A stretch of 64,000 nucleotides of DNA from Pyrobaculum neutrophilum V24Sta (GTDB lineage Archaea > Thermoproteota > Thermoprotei > Thermoproteales > Thermoproteaceae): assembly GCF_000019805.1 (NCBI RefSeq), contig NC_010525.1:868001-932000 (forward strand), written 5' to 3'. The notes under the pieces are model-generated. The model was not told where the DNA came from. It saw nothing but the letters and a program-made list of their open reading frames with translations, and did no database searches. Below are positions 8,746-17,729 of this stretch, piece after piece. The translations under genes were made by a program, and so were the position numbers. How positions within the stretch are numbered: position 1 is the stretch's first letter; the number at the start of each line of letters is the position of its first letter.

Positions 8746-9125
8746 CGGCAGCTACCTATGCCTTTTGTAAAGGTCAACGTGCCGTTGTCTGTGAACACGT
8801 AGGTCTGCCACTTACCCTCGCCGGGGGACAGGCGGACCCTCGCCTTGCCCTCCACCGGCCCGTGAGGTTCAAGACAGAGCGGAACCGTGGCGCGGCTTTC
8901 GATATATACATCAACCTTTGCCTTCTTACAACCGTATATAGTTACTGTGACTTTGTCGCCAGCAACCTCCACCGTTCCTTTACATTTTTTATCTAACTCG
9001 GCTTGTGCGATGTAGAAGCTCCAGCTCCCCGTCTTCGCGGTTGCCCTAAGCTCTGCCTGTTGATAGTAGTGCGCAACCACCAGAGAAAAGGCGAGGATGT
9101 ACAAGAGGAGCAACAACAGCCGCAT
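8742..9125 (-). CDS. Small exported protein of the pilus cluster
   Basis: 127 aa. Signal peptide MRLLLLLLYILAFSLVVAHYY, then a beta-rich domain with ATAKTGSWSFYIAQAEL, which echoes the start of the mature pilin-like proteins. Cys at DKKCKGT, YGCKKAK, PLCLEP and GSCR suggest two disulfides. It lies tail to tail with the signal peptidase gene (4-base overlap) and its start overlaps the stop of the regulator gene upstream by one base (TGATG), so both are one transcript. Function unknown; a minor subunit is a reasonable guess. Confidence 0.6.
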   Translation of the reverse strand: MRLLLLLLYILAFSLVVAHYYQQAELRATAKTGSWSFYIAQAELDKKCKGTVEVAGDKVTVTIYGCKKAKVDVYIESRATVPLCLEPHGPVEGKARVRLSPGEGKWQTYVFTDNGTLTFTKGIGSCR

Positions 9126-9400
9126 CAGTTTATCTCCAGCTCCTTAAGCCAGCTGTGCTGGCTACTTAACACAACTATCGTCACCTGGGCGCCGGCTTTA
9201 TGGATCTCCACAATCCCCTTCTGTTTAAGCTCATCTAGGTACTTGTAGAGACTCTTCGGCGTCACCCCAACGCGTCTCGCAAGCTCCCGCAACGTGTAGC
9301 CGTACCCCCTGCGCAGCTCCATAATAATCCTCCACTTCACATCGTCGCCGTAAATCCGCGCCATGAAGTTTATAAGGGCGCTACATTGATCCCGCTCCAT
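9125..9400 (-). CDS. Winged-helix transcriptional regulator of the pilus cluster
   Basis: 91 aa. A helix-turn-helix is clear in YTLRELARRVGVTPKSLYKYLDELKQKGIVEIHKAG (about residues 35-70), followed by the wing strand AQVTIVVL. The N-terminal RIYGDDVKWRIIMELRRG matches ArsR/MarR-like archaeal wHTH proteins. It is translationally coupled to the small exported protein after it. Its own promoter carries a perfect inverted repeat that recurs before both pilin-like genes, so it probably controls itself and the cluster. Confidence 0.75.
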   Translation of the reverse strand: MERDQCSALINFMARIYGDDVKWRIIMELRRGYGYTLRELARRVGVTPKSLYKYLDELKQKGIVEIHKAGAQVTIVVLSSQHSWLKELEIN

Positions 9401-9416
9401 AGATACTTATGACAAC

Positions 9417-9447
9417 TGATTTAAAAATTTAGCCCAACACCTGTTGG
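9417..9447 (-). promoter_or_regulatory. Promoter and operator of the wHTH regulator gene
   Basis: CCAACACCTGTTGG (9434-9447) is a perfect 6-2-6 inverted repeat. On the minus strand it reads CCAACAGGTGTTGGG and runs into a TATA region (CTAAATTTTTAAAT, about 9419-9432) 18-30 nt before the ATG at 9400. Spacing and sequence match the boxes at 5505 and 6252. The rest of the gap to 9694 shows nothing I can support. Confidence 0.65.
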
Positions 9448-9694
9448 CAATCCAAAGGGAAAAATAGAACTATGTAATTGACCACATTGCGGTGTACCCC
9501 GGCACTTGCACTGAAATAGATATATGAAGGGCTATTCAAGCACCAAACCGCTTCGCACAACAGGAGAACCCCAGGCGCAGACGCCGCCAAGCAGGGTAGC
9601 TACACAGCCGCCGAAACTGCCAATACGGCGATACGCACCGGGCCTCTACCACGCGCCCCGCGGATATCCCGCGGCGGGGCTTCTCCAAGGTCCC

Positions 9695-10060
9695 TTATCT
9701 GCAGGCGCCTACGGCTTCGCAGAGGACCTCGGCATCTCCAGCCAGGAGTACGCCGCTGGCGATCTCCTCGGCGAGCCTGGTGCCCGCCATCTTTCTGAGC
9801 TCCTCCACCGTGTAGACCCGGGGCTCTAGGTCGATGGGGAACGACGGGTCGAGGAAGTCCGGTATCCTGTCCATAGGCCTCCTCCCGTCTTCTCTCACCA
9901 CTATCACCACGTCGGCGTCTGAAAACGCCGTGTAGTCCCCCCTCGCCAGAGAGCCGATAAGAACCACCGCCAGGGCCCCCCGCTCCACAGCCCACCTAGC
10001 GTACCGGGAAAGCTCCCTAAACACCCTCTCCACATCTAGTCTGAAGAGCCTCACCGACAT
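9695..10060 (-). CDS. MNT-type minimal nucleotidyltransferase (antitoxin)
   Basis: 121 aa. The nucleotidyltransferase motif is intact: VVLIGSLARGDYTAFSDADVVIV (GS-x-R-G ... D-x-D/V), with a possible third acidic residue in PIDLEPRVY. The family forms two-gene modules with HEPN proteins in which MNT neutralises the HEPN ribonuclease, in studied cases by AMPylating or oligoadenylating it. Its start lies 44 bases inside the upstream HEPN gene, supporting tight coupling. Confidence 0.85.
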   Translation of the reverse strand: MSVRLFRLDVERVFRELSRYARWAVERGALAVVLIGSLARGDYTAFSDADVVIVVREDGRRPMDRIPDFLDPSFPIDLEPRVYTVEELRKMAGTRLAEEIASGVLLAGDAEVLCEAVGACR

Positions 10061-10427
10061 ATCTCACAATCCTCTCAGCGGCGTTGACGGCGCCCTCAGC
10101 GTCCCCCCTGGTGAAGTAGTCCATCGGAGCTCCCTCGGGGTGCGCGTTGGGGTATCTAGACGGTATGTAGAACTTGTCAAGCCCCTTCGCCTCATCGACG
10201 AGGTCGCCGGGCGGCTTGACGTGCGCCGGGAGGCCGGCCAGAAGCCTAGAGACGGAGTGGCCCCACGCCTCCACCCCCAGACATTGGTAGAGGGCCTTAA
10301 CCGCCTTCTCCGCGGCTTGATGCGCGGCGAAACACGCCCACTCGTAGTCTCCAAACTCCAGAGACCTCCTGGCGTGCTCCAGGTCGCGGAGGGCCTGCCT
10401 AAACCAGTCACGCGCCCTAGACACCAC
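10017..10427 (-). CDS. HEPN domain protein (toxin partner of MNT)
   Basis: 136 aa, GTG start. The HEPN pattern is RARDWFRQALRDLEHARRSL, then YEWACFAAHQAAEKAVKAL, then a late helix AVNAAERIVRYV. The candidate RNase motif R-x4-H is seen as RYPNAH (about residues 92-97). A TATA-like GTTTTTAATAG lies about 20-28 nt upstream on the minus strand (10446-10456). Known role of such pairs: toxin-antitoxin or abortive defence. Confidence 0.85.
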   Translation of the reverse strand: MVSRARDWFRQALRDLEHARRSLEFGDYEWACFAAHQAAEKAVKALYQCLGVEAWGHSVSRLLAGLPAHVKPPGDLVDEAKGLDKFYIPSRYPNAHPEGAPMDYFTRGDAEGAVNAAERIVRYVGEALQTRCGEGV

Positions 10428-10456
10428 ACAGCTATGTGCACACCGCTATTAAAAAC

Positions 10457-10747
10457 CTCATCGCTGTGTACAAACATCGACGAGATGCCTCCGAGTCCTC
10501 AAACAGACGGAAAGCTACTGCAACTCCTCAACGCCCTCCACCCCAGCTCCCTTCACGCGGAGCGCTTTATCCTCCCACCTCGACCAAGCCCCATCCAGAA
10601 GAGCCACTTCCCCAGCTCCACAACTCCTTAGAATTTGTAGACGTCAACCTAAACCGATGGTCGCGGTGTCAGAGGCGGCGGCCTCCGGAGCCGTCGGCGG
10701 AATGGATCTCGCCCCTAAAGGCTTATAAGGGGGGCGGCGGATTGGAC
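10457..10747 (+). promoter_or_regulatory. Intergenic region with TATA box for the gene at 10748
   Basis: No gene seen. CTTATAAG at 10722-10729 lies about 19-26 nt before the GTG at 10748, which supports a leaderless transcript from that codon rather than from earlier starts in the same frame. Confidence 0.4.
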
Positions 10748-11059
10748 GTGGCTGAGAACTTGATCGCGGCTGTTCTAGGCAAGGCCGCCGAGGAGGCCCT
10801 AGAGACCGCTGTGCAGGCCTATCTGCAGAAGAAGATCTCGAGGAAGGACTTCCAGACGGCCCTCCTCCTTGTCATCGTCAAGATGATGGGCGATATGAAC
10901 AAAAAGCTGGACATCGCAAACAAAAGGCTGGATGATGTGAATAGAAAGTTGGATGACATCAAGATGGACGTCGCCGCTATAAAAGAGAACATGGCCCGGG
11001 CCAGAGAAGAGCTGCTGAGAGTCAGGGAGAACATAGCAAGTGTAGGCATCCGAATATAG
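10748..11059 (+). CDS. Small coiled-coil protein
   Basis: 103 aa from GTG 10748, chosen for its TATA spacing; a TTG at 10742 is also possible. The first third is helical (ENLIAAVLGKAAEEALETAVQA), and residues about 50-98 form heptad repeats: KKLDIANKRLDDVNRKLDDI, then KENMARAREELLRVREN. No catalytic motif. Such proteins are common in accessory DNA of Thermoproteales and are often followed by coiled-coil nuclease-like genes, as here. Function unknown. Confidence 0.55.
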   Translation: MAENLIAAVLGKAAEEALETAVQAYLQKKISRKDFQTALLLVIVKMMGDMNKKLDIANKRLDDVNRKLDDIKMDVAAIKENMARAREELLRVRENIASVGIRI

Positions 11060-11581
11060 GTCTCGCCGGATCGGCCGATTGTATGCGAAACACTCCACGG
11101 CAAACACCGCAGTCAACACAAAAGGCGGCTAGACATGGGCGAGGACGTTCATCCAGCAATCTCCCACCTCCCAGTCGCTGGGCAGTCGTTGATGTAGCCT
11201 TGCTTCTCTTTTTTGTTGTGTAGGAGGTAATGATCAGTTTAACGACCCTGCAGTCCGGAGGTAGGGACTGGCCTTGTATGACCCCCTCCCTGCCCTAAAG
11301 GGCGAGGCTTGTAGTTTGCGTTGTCAAATCAGAGAGGAGACACCGGCTCAGAAGTTGCTGAGAGGGCGACGTCGGTAGACCCACGTAGAGCCTGTCCCCC
11401 TTCTCTGAATGCCAAGACGCCCTAGACTGCCGCCCCGTCGCGGCGGTGGAGCGGAGGAGGCCCTGGAAACTCCCCTCGGAGCCAAAGAGCGGCTAGCCGG
11501 GCATGCCGGCGGTGGGATAAGCACACCCCCCGCCCGGCGCGGCCGGGAGGCGCCCCCTCAGCCTGACGCCGAAGGGCCGTT
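11060..11581. other. Noncoding region with a hairpin resembling an IS200/IS605 right end
   Basis: No gene is supported in these 522 bases. At 11284-11307 a C-rich arm, the perfect stem GCCC-TAAA-GGGC (11292-11303) and GAGG resemble the structured 3' ends (omega-RNA/right end) of TnpB-type IS605 elements. No tnpB or tnpA reading frame is near, so this would be a solo end or chance hairpin. Confidence 0.3.
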
Positions 11582-12307
11582 GTGGAGTTGGAGAGGCGTG
11601 GATTTGTTTTTGAATTTCGGCTCGCCCAGCTAGACGTGGGTCTCGACCTGAAAAGGGAGCTCCTGAGGCTATTGAGGGAAGACGAGGAGTTTAGATACGC
11701 GGTGGTGGGGTTGCTGGGCATCGCGGACCTGAGGACGTCCCTGGACAGCCTAATCAAGGCCGTGGGCGAGCTGAGAGACGTCGTGGCTAAACACAGCGAG
11801 GAGATCGACAAGCTGAGGAGCGCAGTCGAAGAGCTGAGGAAGGCCGTGGAGGCGTTGACTGAGGACGTCAAGAGGCACAGCGAGGCCATACACGCCATGC
11901 AGAACAGCATCGAGAGGCTGACGTCGTCAGTGACGGCGCTTGGCTACCGCCATGGGCTGTTCACCGAGGAGGCCTTTAGGGAGTCCATCAGGTACCTGCT
12001 TGGCGACCTGCTCAAGATCTACCAAATCAAACGCTGGACTTACTACGACAGCGAGGGCTTCGTGTTCGGCCGCCCCTCGGTCATCGACGTCGACGTTCTC
12101 ATCAGAGACGGCGAGCACATCCTCGTCGGGTACAAGGCCGGCATCGACCGCGGAGACGTGGCCGAGCTATACAGAGAGGGCCTCCTCTACGAGAGAGTTA
12201 ACAAGGTGAGGCCCAGGCTCCTCATCGTAGGCCCGGCGATTAGGAAGAGGGCCCTCGAGCTGGCCAGAGAGCTGGGCGTCGAGGTAAGAGCCCCCGAGGT
12301 GGTGTAG
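11582..12307 (+). CDS. Coiled-coil protein with PD-(D/E)XK-like C-terminal domain (DUF3782-like)
   Basis: 241 aa, GTG start. Residues about 35-120 form a long coiled coil (LRDVVAKHSEEIDKLRSAVEE, then KRHSEAIHAMQNSIERL). The C-terminal domain runs GLFTEEAFRESIRYLL, then SVIDVDVLIRDGEHILVGYKAGIDRGDV and RPRLLIVGP, the layout of archaeal restriction-fold proteins in which a D is followed by E-x-K. Here the E-x-K position reads GYK, so the usual acidic residue is missing and the protein may not cut DNA. Role unknown; often found in accessory and defence regions. Confidence 0.65.
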   Translation: MELERRGFVFEFRLAQLDVGLDLKRELLRLLREDEEFRYAVVGLLGIADLRTSLDSLIKAVGELRDVVAKHSEEIDKLRSAVEELRKAVEALTEDVKRHSEAIHAMQNSIERLTSSVTALGYRHGLFTEEAFRESIRYLLGDLLKIYQIKRWTYYDSEGFVFGRPSVIDVDVLIRDGEHILVGYKAGIDRGDVAELYREGLLYERVNKVRPRLLIVGPAIRKRALELARELGVEVRAPEVV

Positions 12308-12683
12308 CACCCACAAGGCGGCCCCCAGCCGCGGCCCGCCGACGCGTCGACGCGTAAAACCCACCGCATGCCCACCGGGCCAACGCGGCGGAGGAGCCGC
12401 CGCCAACTGGGCCCCCCACGGCCAGGGGCGGCGCCAGCCGCCACGTCGAGCCGGCGGCGGCGGAGGGTGGGGGGACCGCCCTCTGCACTGGCGGCCCGTC
12501 GCAAGGCCAGGCCGGCCAAGCTGACGCAGGAGAACCCAGCCCGCTGGGGCACACGCAGGCGACGGGGCCCGCGGCGGAGGCGTTGAGTCGCTCCGCGGCG
12601 GCTTTTGCTAAAAGCGGCTGGGGGCCCACCGCGGCGGCCTGGAGCGCCGGGGAACAGTTAAAAGGCGGTGGGCGAAGGGTGGC
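12308..12683. other. GC-rich intergenic region with promoter for the MFS gene
   Basis: No gene supported; open frames here are byproducts of the very high GC content. AGTTAAAAGG (12656-12665) fits a TATA box about 19-28 nt before the GTG at 12684. Confidence 0.4.
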
Positions 12684-13833
12684 GTGCGGCGGCACATGGC
12701 GGCTCTAGGCCTAGAGAGGTTCTTGAGGAGCTTGGCCACGGGCTATCTGGCGGTCGTCGTGCCCCTCCATCTGAAGAGCTTGACGGGGAGCGCCTTTGCG
12801 GCGGGGGCGGCCGTCGCGGTGGCAGGCTTCATCTCTCTGGGCTCCTCTGTGCTCTACGCCGCGTTGGGCGACGTGGTGGGCCACGCCAGGGGTCTCGCCA
12901 TAAGCGAGACCGCCTTCGCCGCCGCGCTCCTCGTGTTGGGCGCCGCGAAAAACCCCTGGGCTATCGCCGTAGCTCTGGGACTCGGCGGCTTGGGCATGTT
13001 GGGCCCCGGCGCCGCCAGGGGTAGCTTCGCGCCCCTCGTCATGGCGCTGGTGAGGAGGAACGCCCGCGGCGCCCTCGAGAGGACGAGGGATCTGGGCGCC
13101 ATAAACTTCCTCTCCACCTCAGGCGGGATCGCCGGCTCGCTCCTCGCGGGGTTGCTGAACCTGCGGGAGGCCGTGGCGTTTTTCGCCGGCTCAGTCTCGG
13201 CGGCCGCCCTCCTCGTGCTACTCCTGCTGGGGCGCGGCGAGGCCCTGCGGCGCGTAAACCCCCTCGCTGGAGTCGCCAGGAGGGCCGACACCGTCCGGGT
13301 CTACTCCCTCAGCCAGCTCCTGGCGGGAGTAGGTGTGGGCCTCTCCAACCCCCCTACTCTCCCCGTGGATAAACGTCTACCTGGGGGTGGGCAGGGCCGC
13401 CATCGGCGCCATCTTCGCCGCGGGCAACCTAGCCTTCTCCACCGCCTCGCTCCTCGCCCACGCCCTCGTCAGAAGGCTCGGGATGGTCAAGGCCTCGGCC
13501 GTGAGCAGATTCGCCTCAGGCGCCCTGCTGGCCGCCCTCCCCCTGGCCCCCAACGGAGCCACATTCATCGCCCTCTACATGCTCTACAACGCCATGGTCG
13601 GCATAGGCGGAACGGCGCGCTCCTCCTACATCTCGGGCGCAGCGGCGGAGGGGAGCGAGGCCACCACCCCCGCGGTGGCCAACATACCCATGAGGATAAC
13701 GGCGACGCCCTCAGCCGCCCTAGCCGGATACCTCATAGAAGCGGACCCCGCCCTCTTGATGCCAATCGCAGCCGCCTTCACAGCAACCGCAGGCTACCTA
13801 CTCCTCAAACTAAGAGAAGAAGACGGAGCCTAG
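12684..13833 (+). pseudogene. MFS-type transporter, frameshifted at a C6 run
   Basis: Two frames join into one membrane protein of about 383 aa. The first half (12684 to about 13350, GTG start; ATG 12696 also possible) has hydrophobic helices and the MFS loop ALGDVVGHARG. The second (about 13349-13833) resumes with NPLLSPWINVYLGVGRAAIGA and continues with further helices. The shift lies at six Cs (13349-13354): five Cs would restore the frame. Family role: proton-coupled export or uptake of small molecules; substrate unknown. Either a true slippage mutation or a sequencing error. Confidence 0.7.
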
Positions 13834-14115
13834 CGACGACACGCCGCAGCCCCCTCCGCACTGAGGGAGGCCTCCGCATAACACGCCGGCGCCTCCGCAC
13901 GGCGCCCCCCAGCAGCCAAGGCGAGACTTAACGCGAGATATGGCAATATTCTCAGGAGACAGCAACCGCCGCGTCTACGCACGGAACCGGCTCACTCCGG
14001 CGGTAGATGGCCGGGTCTACGAGAGGCCGCCTAAGACGAGGCCTAGCTCCCTACCAAGTTGGCCCAAGGACAACAGCGCTCCATCGTGCTCCAAAAGCCC
14101 AGGCCTATGGCTAGC
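13834..14115. other. Intergenic region without a supported gene
   Basis: Nothing supported in about 280 bases between the MFS gene and the nuclease-like pseudogene that reads in the opposite direction. Confidence 0.4.
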
Positions 14116-14731
14116 CTACTGCCGAGGGCAACGCCCCCAAATGCCCCCAGGAATCAGCACTTGCATCCCATCTTCTCTCGCCAGCCAGATCTCGTACCCA
14201 CAGCTAGCCATTGCGTGCCCCCTCCTCCTAAACACGCGAACACACTCCTCACGATAGCCAAAAGCACCCACCTCACCCTCGACACGGCACCCCACACCCA
14301 CTCCCCAACCTGCCTCACCCACCCCCCTCCGCCAACCGCCTACTCGTAGTCACGCTCCCTCGGCCACCACCTCCGCAGGCCAATTCCAAAACTGCTGACG
14401 CACCGTCGCCTCACTCTTAGGCATACCCACACCCCTCCCCCCAACATCAGTAGGCACACCCCTCACTTCAACAACAAAAAGTCCCCCCTCTATACGCCAC
14501 AACCTCGGGCCCCAACCTGACCCCCAAAAACACCAACAAGTAGCCAGCCCCCACTAGAAACCTCCGCACAACCTCAATAACCTCATCCTCCCGAAACACA
14601 CACAACCCCCCAACCACCAAAGGCGATGTTAAAGCGCAACACCACCGGCCTAGAACACCCCCCAACACCCGCAAAAACCCAGACCCAACAGCGCCAACCA
14701 CGCCAACACACAAAACCACAACACACCACAA
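14116..14731 (-). pseudogene. Decayed PD-(D/E)XK nuclease-like protein
   Basis: On the minus strand a frame from 14731 reads REDEVIEVVRRFLVGAGYLL then RLGPEVVAYRGG. After a one-base shift at six Gs (plus-strand C6, 14483-14488) it continues LFVVEVRGVPTDVGG, then MPKSEATVRQQFWNWPAEVV, then meets an in-frame TGA (14352-14350) and continues VEGEVGAFGYREECVRVF to 14116. D/E-x(n)-VVEVRG is a restriction-endonuclease-like active-site pattern. One indel plus one stop codon mean no intact product. Exact family not recognised. Confidence 0.5.
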
Positions 14732-14742
14732 CTAGCGCCATA

Positions 14743-15096
14743 TCCCCTCTGCACTGAGTTCCAAGACCAGAGACCTAGATAACTGAAAGGAGATCTATAT
14801 AGACAACGGCGTTTAAAAATCGTCGTGCAACGAGCCCTTTCTTTTTGTAAAATCGTTCTACTCCTCCGCCGTTATACCTTTGTAAAGCGGAGATCCAATT
14901 TAAAAAACGGCGGACAGAAGTACGGCGGACGGCGACGCCGACAGTCAAACATCCGCTTTCAACTACCCCCAGCAGAAGCCAGCCGTGGGAAACAGACAAA
15001 CCCACCACTTAGCCAACACAAGAACACGCCGAAATAAACACAAAACCCACTAGAGAAAAACTTAAAAACCAACAAAAACAAAACCCAGAGGACCCG
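14743..15096 (+). promoter_or_regulatory. CRISPR leader
   Basis: This 354-base A/T-rich, gene-free stretch abuts the first repeat. It contains several TATA-like elements; the last, AAAAACTTAAAAACC (15056-15070), is suitably placed to start array transcription just before repeat 1. Polarity is supported by the degenerate last repeat base at the far end and by the T variants in the first two repeats. Confidence 0.75.
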
Positions 15097-17729
15097 GATT
15101 CTCAGATAGAGATTTGAAGTGCCCTTGGCCAGGTGGACGGCCCAACCCAAGACGAGTAGTGGGATTCTCAGATAGAGATTTGAAGTGACGGCGGGGTCAA
15201 CCGCCCGGGGATGTAGATTAGACGTGGCGATGATTCTCAGATAGAGATTTGAAGGCGAAACGGGGCGGCACTCGGCCGAGGACATACTCCGCGGAGTGAT
15301 TCTCAGATAGAGATTTGAAGGCCTCACAATTTCGGCCGCCTCTATACTTACACGCACACTTAACTGATTCTCAGATAGAGATTTGAAGGGTATTGGGTTA
15401 TATATGGGCCGTCAAGTTTGGTGCTGTATTTGGTGATTCTCAGATAGAGATTTGAAGGACGCCGGCCTGCCCGGGACGTATGCAATAGACTACTGGCGAT
15501 TCTCAGATAGAGATTTGAAGGCTTGGACGCGCAGAGGATCTACAGAAAGCTCCTCGAGTATGTCGAGATTCTCAGATAGAGATTTGAAGGATCATTCCCG
15601 TACACAAGGTCGGACAGCTTCAGTTGCTGCCCACCGCGATTCTCAGATAGAGATTTGAAGGCTGTTTTCACAGCTGTGATTTCCGGCGTCCGAAGGGGGG
15701 GATTCTCAGATAGAGATTTGAAGGTTGTAGTATATCGTGCCGGCCGACAGGCTGATTTGGGGCAGGGCCAGATTCTCAGATAGAGATTTGAAGGATTAGG
15801 GCATCGCCAACATACTTGAACACCTCGCGGTATTTAGTGATTCTCAGATAGAGATTTGAAGGGTAGAATACTACGTCGGTCGCGGGAGCTGTCGCTACGT
15901 TGATGGGATTCTCAGATAGAGATTTGAAGGTGTAGTCGGTGTAGGAGCCGCATGCGGTGCCCTGTATGACATGATTCTCAGATAGAGATTTGAAGGTTTA
16001 TTGTCTCCAGCCACGCGGCGTCTCTGTCACGCGTATTGACGGATTCTCAGATAGAGATTTGAAGGTCTATCGTTATGCCGTTTGCGTTATTGTAGTACAA
16101 CAGAACGCCGGGGATTCTCAGATAGAGATTTGAAGGCGCCACACGACGCTTCAAGAGCTACTGAGAGCGCTCTACGCCGATTCTCAGATAGAGATTTGAA
16201 GGATCCTCTGGCCAGGGATAAGCAGAAAAAGGGGGATTACAGATTCTCAGATAGAGATTTGAAGGCTTCGCGATCAGCTCCGCTATCGCCATTCTTATGA
16301 TCTCTCGATTCTCAGATAGAGATTTGAAGGAAACACGAAGAAAAAATACGAGGTCAACGAAAACGGTGAAATAGGATTCTCAGATAGAGATTTGAAGGCG
16401 TCGCCCAGCTTGAACTTTCTGTTGCAGACGTCCAACGATTCTCAGATAGAGATTTGAAGGCTAACACTGACAGTGCCTGTCGACAGATCGCGCCTGATTG
16501 CGACAGATTCTCAGATAGAGATTTGAAGGGTTTAGACTGTAGAATTCCTTTCCGCATAGCTGGCATTGCATGGATTCTCAGATAGAGATTTGAAGGGCCA
16601 GTGAAGGTAATCTATTTGACATCAGATGGACGATTCTCAGATAGAGATTTGAAGGTCGGACATTGTGGCAATGTGGGTTCGTGGTATCATAAGCGAAGAT
16701 TCTCAGATAGAGATTTGAAGGCGACAAGGTCGCGTTGGCGGTATCACTATTTAAACCCACGCAACAGGATTCTCAGATAGAGATTTGAAGGTTATATTGC
16801 GCCAGTTACTATTGGCGACAACTCTCCTCAACAGATTCTCAGATAGAGATTTGAAGGCTATCTTGGGTTTTACACGTGCGCCCGCGTTTGGATCCAATAT
16901 GTGATTCTCAGATAGAGATTTGAAGGTCTTGGTACACGGCGGTGGCAGGCAGTACTACGCCTTCAGATTCTCAGATAGAGATTTGAAGGATGATGGTCTC
17001 GCTCTTGGTGTACAGCCATATGACCAAGCCGGATTCTCAGATAGAGATTTGAAGGGTGGCGAGCTCTCTGAGAAGTAGAACGCGGAGGTGGGTCACGATT
17101 CTCAGATAGAGATTTGAAGGACGTCGACGTATGCAAGCAGGTTGTAACCGCCTAACGAATCAGATTCTCAGATAGAGATTTGAAGGCTAAACTTAAACGT
17201 GCTTGAGATCGTTGAGGTATGAGCTCGTGGAGATTCTCAGATAGAGATTTGAAGGTAGTAGACGTGTGTCGCAATTAGGCTCTGCGTCGCGTTTAGATTC
17301 TCAGATAGAGATTTGAAGGAGGAGGGATACAGACAGCTCATCCGGTACGTCGCAGAGAGGGAGGGATTCTCAGATAGAGATTTGAAGGGCCATACTCCGT
17401 GGCCTGCATAGCCGTGAGGAGGGAGCTGGCGGATTCTCAGATAGAGATTTGAAGGCATGATTGAGCGCAGCGAGAAGCTGTCCGACACCGCCGCCGCCAG
17501 ATTCTCAGATAGAGATTTGAAGGCGCCTTGCTGAGGTCGTACCAGTGCATAAGGCGCTCTGCGAGGCCGATTCTCAGATAGAGATTTGAAGGGTCGTCTA
17601 CCCGCCGCCCGACAAATACATCGCCGTGATCGGCACGATTCTCAGATAGAGATTTGAAGGTTCTACGACTTTGCGGACAAGCAGACGGTGTATGAATACA
17701 TGGAGAGATTCTCAGATAGAGATTTGAAG
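15097..17729 (+). CRISPR. CRISPR array, 40 repeats and 39 spacers, type I-A repeat
   Basis: The repeat begins GATTCTCAGATAG and ends AGATTTGAAG, 23 identical bases in all 40 copies, plus a 24th base. That base is T in repeats 1 and 2 (15120, 15186), G in repeats 3-39 and A after the last repeat (17730). Repeat starts are 59-71 nt apart, giving spacers of about 35-47 nt. The 3' TTTGAAG end is typical of crenarchaeal type I-A arrays whose leader lies upstream. Same direction as the cas operon that begins 84 bases after the last repeat. Spacer targets could not be searched. Confidence 0.98.

Noticed and set aside
12308-12695. Several overlapping open frames on both strands
   Set aside because: Low-complexity Ala/Pro/Arg composition without family signs; judged intergenic.
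13940-14349. Plus-strand open frames after the MFS gene
   Set aside because: They lie opposite a better-supported decayed nuclease frame on the minus strand and look like its shadows.
15097-17729. Open frames across the array with recurring peptides such as FSDRDLK or SNLYLRI
   Set aside because: They are translations of the CRISPR repeat in different frames, not genes.
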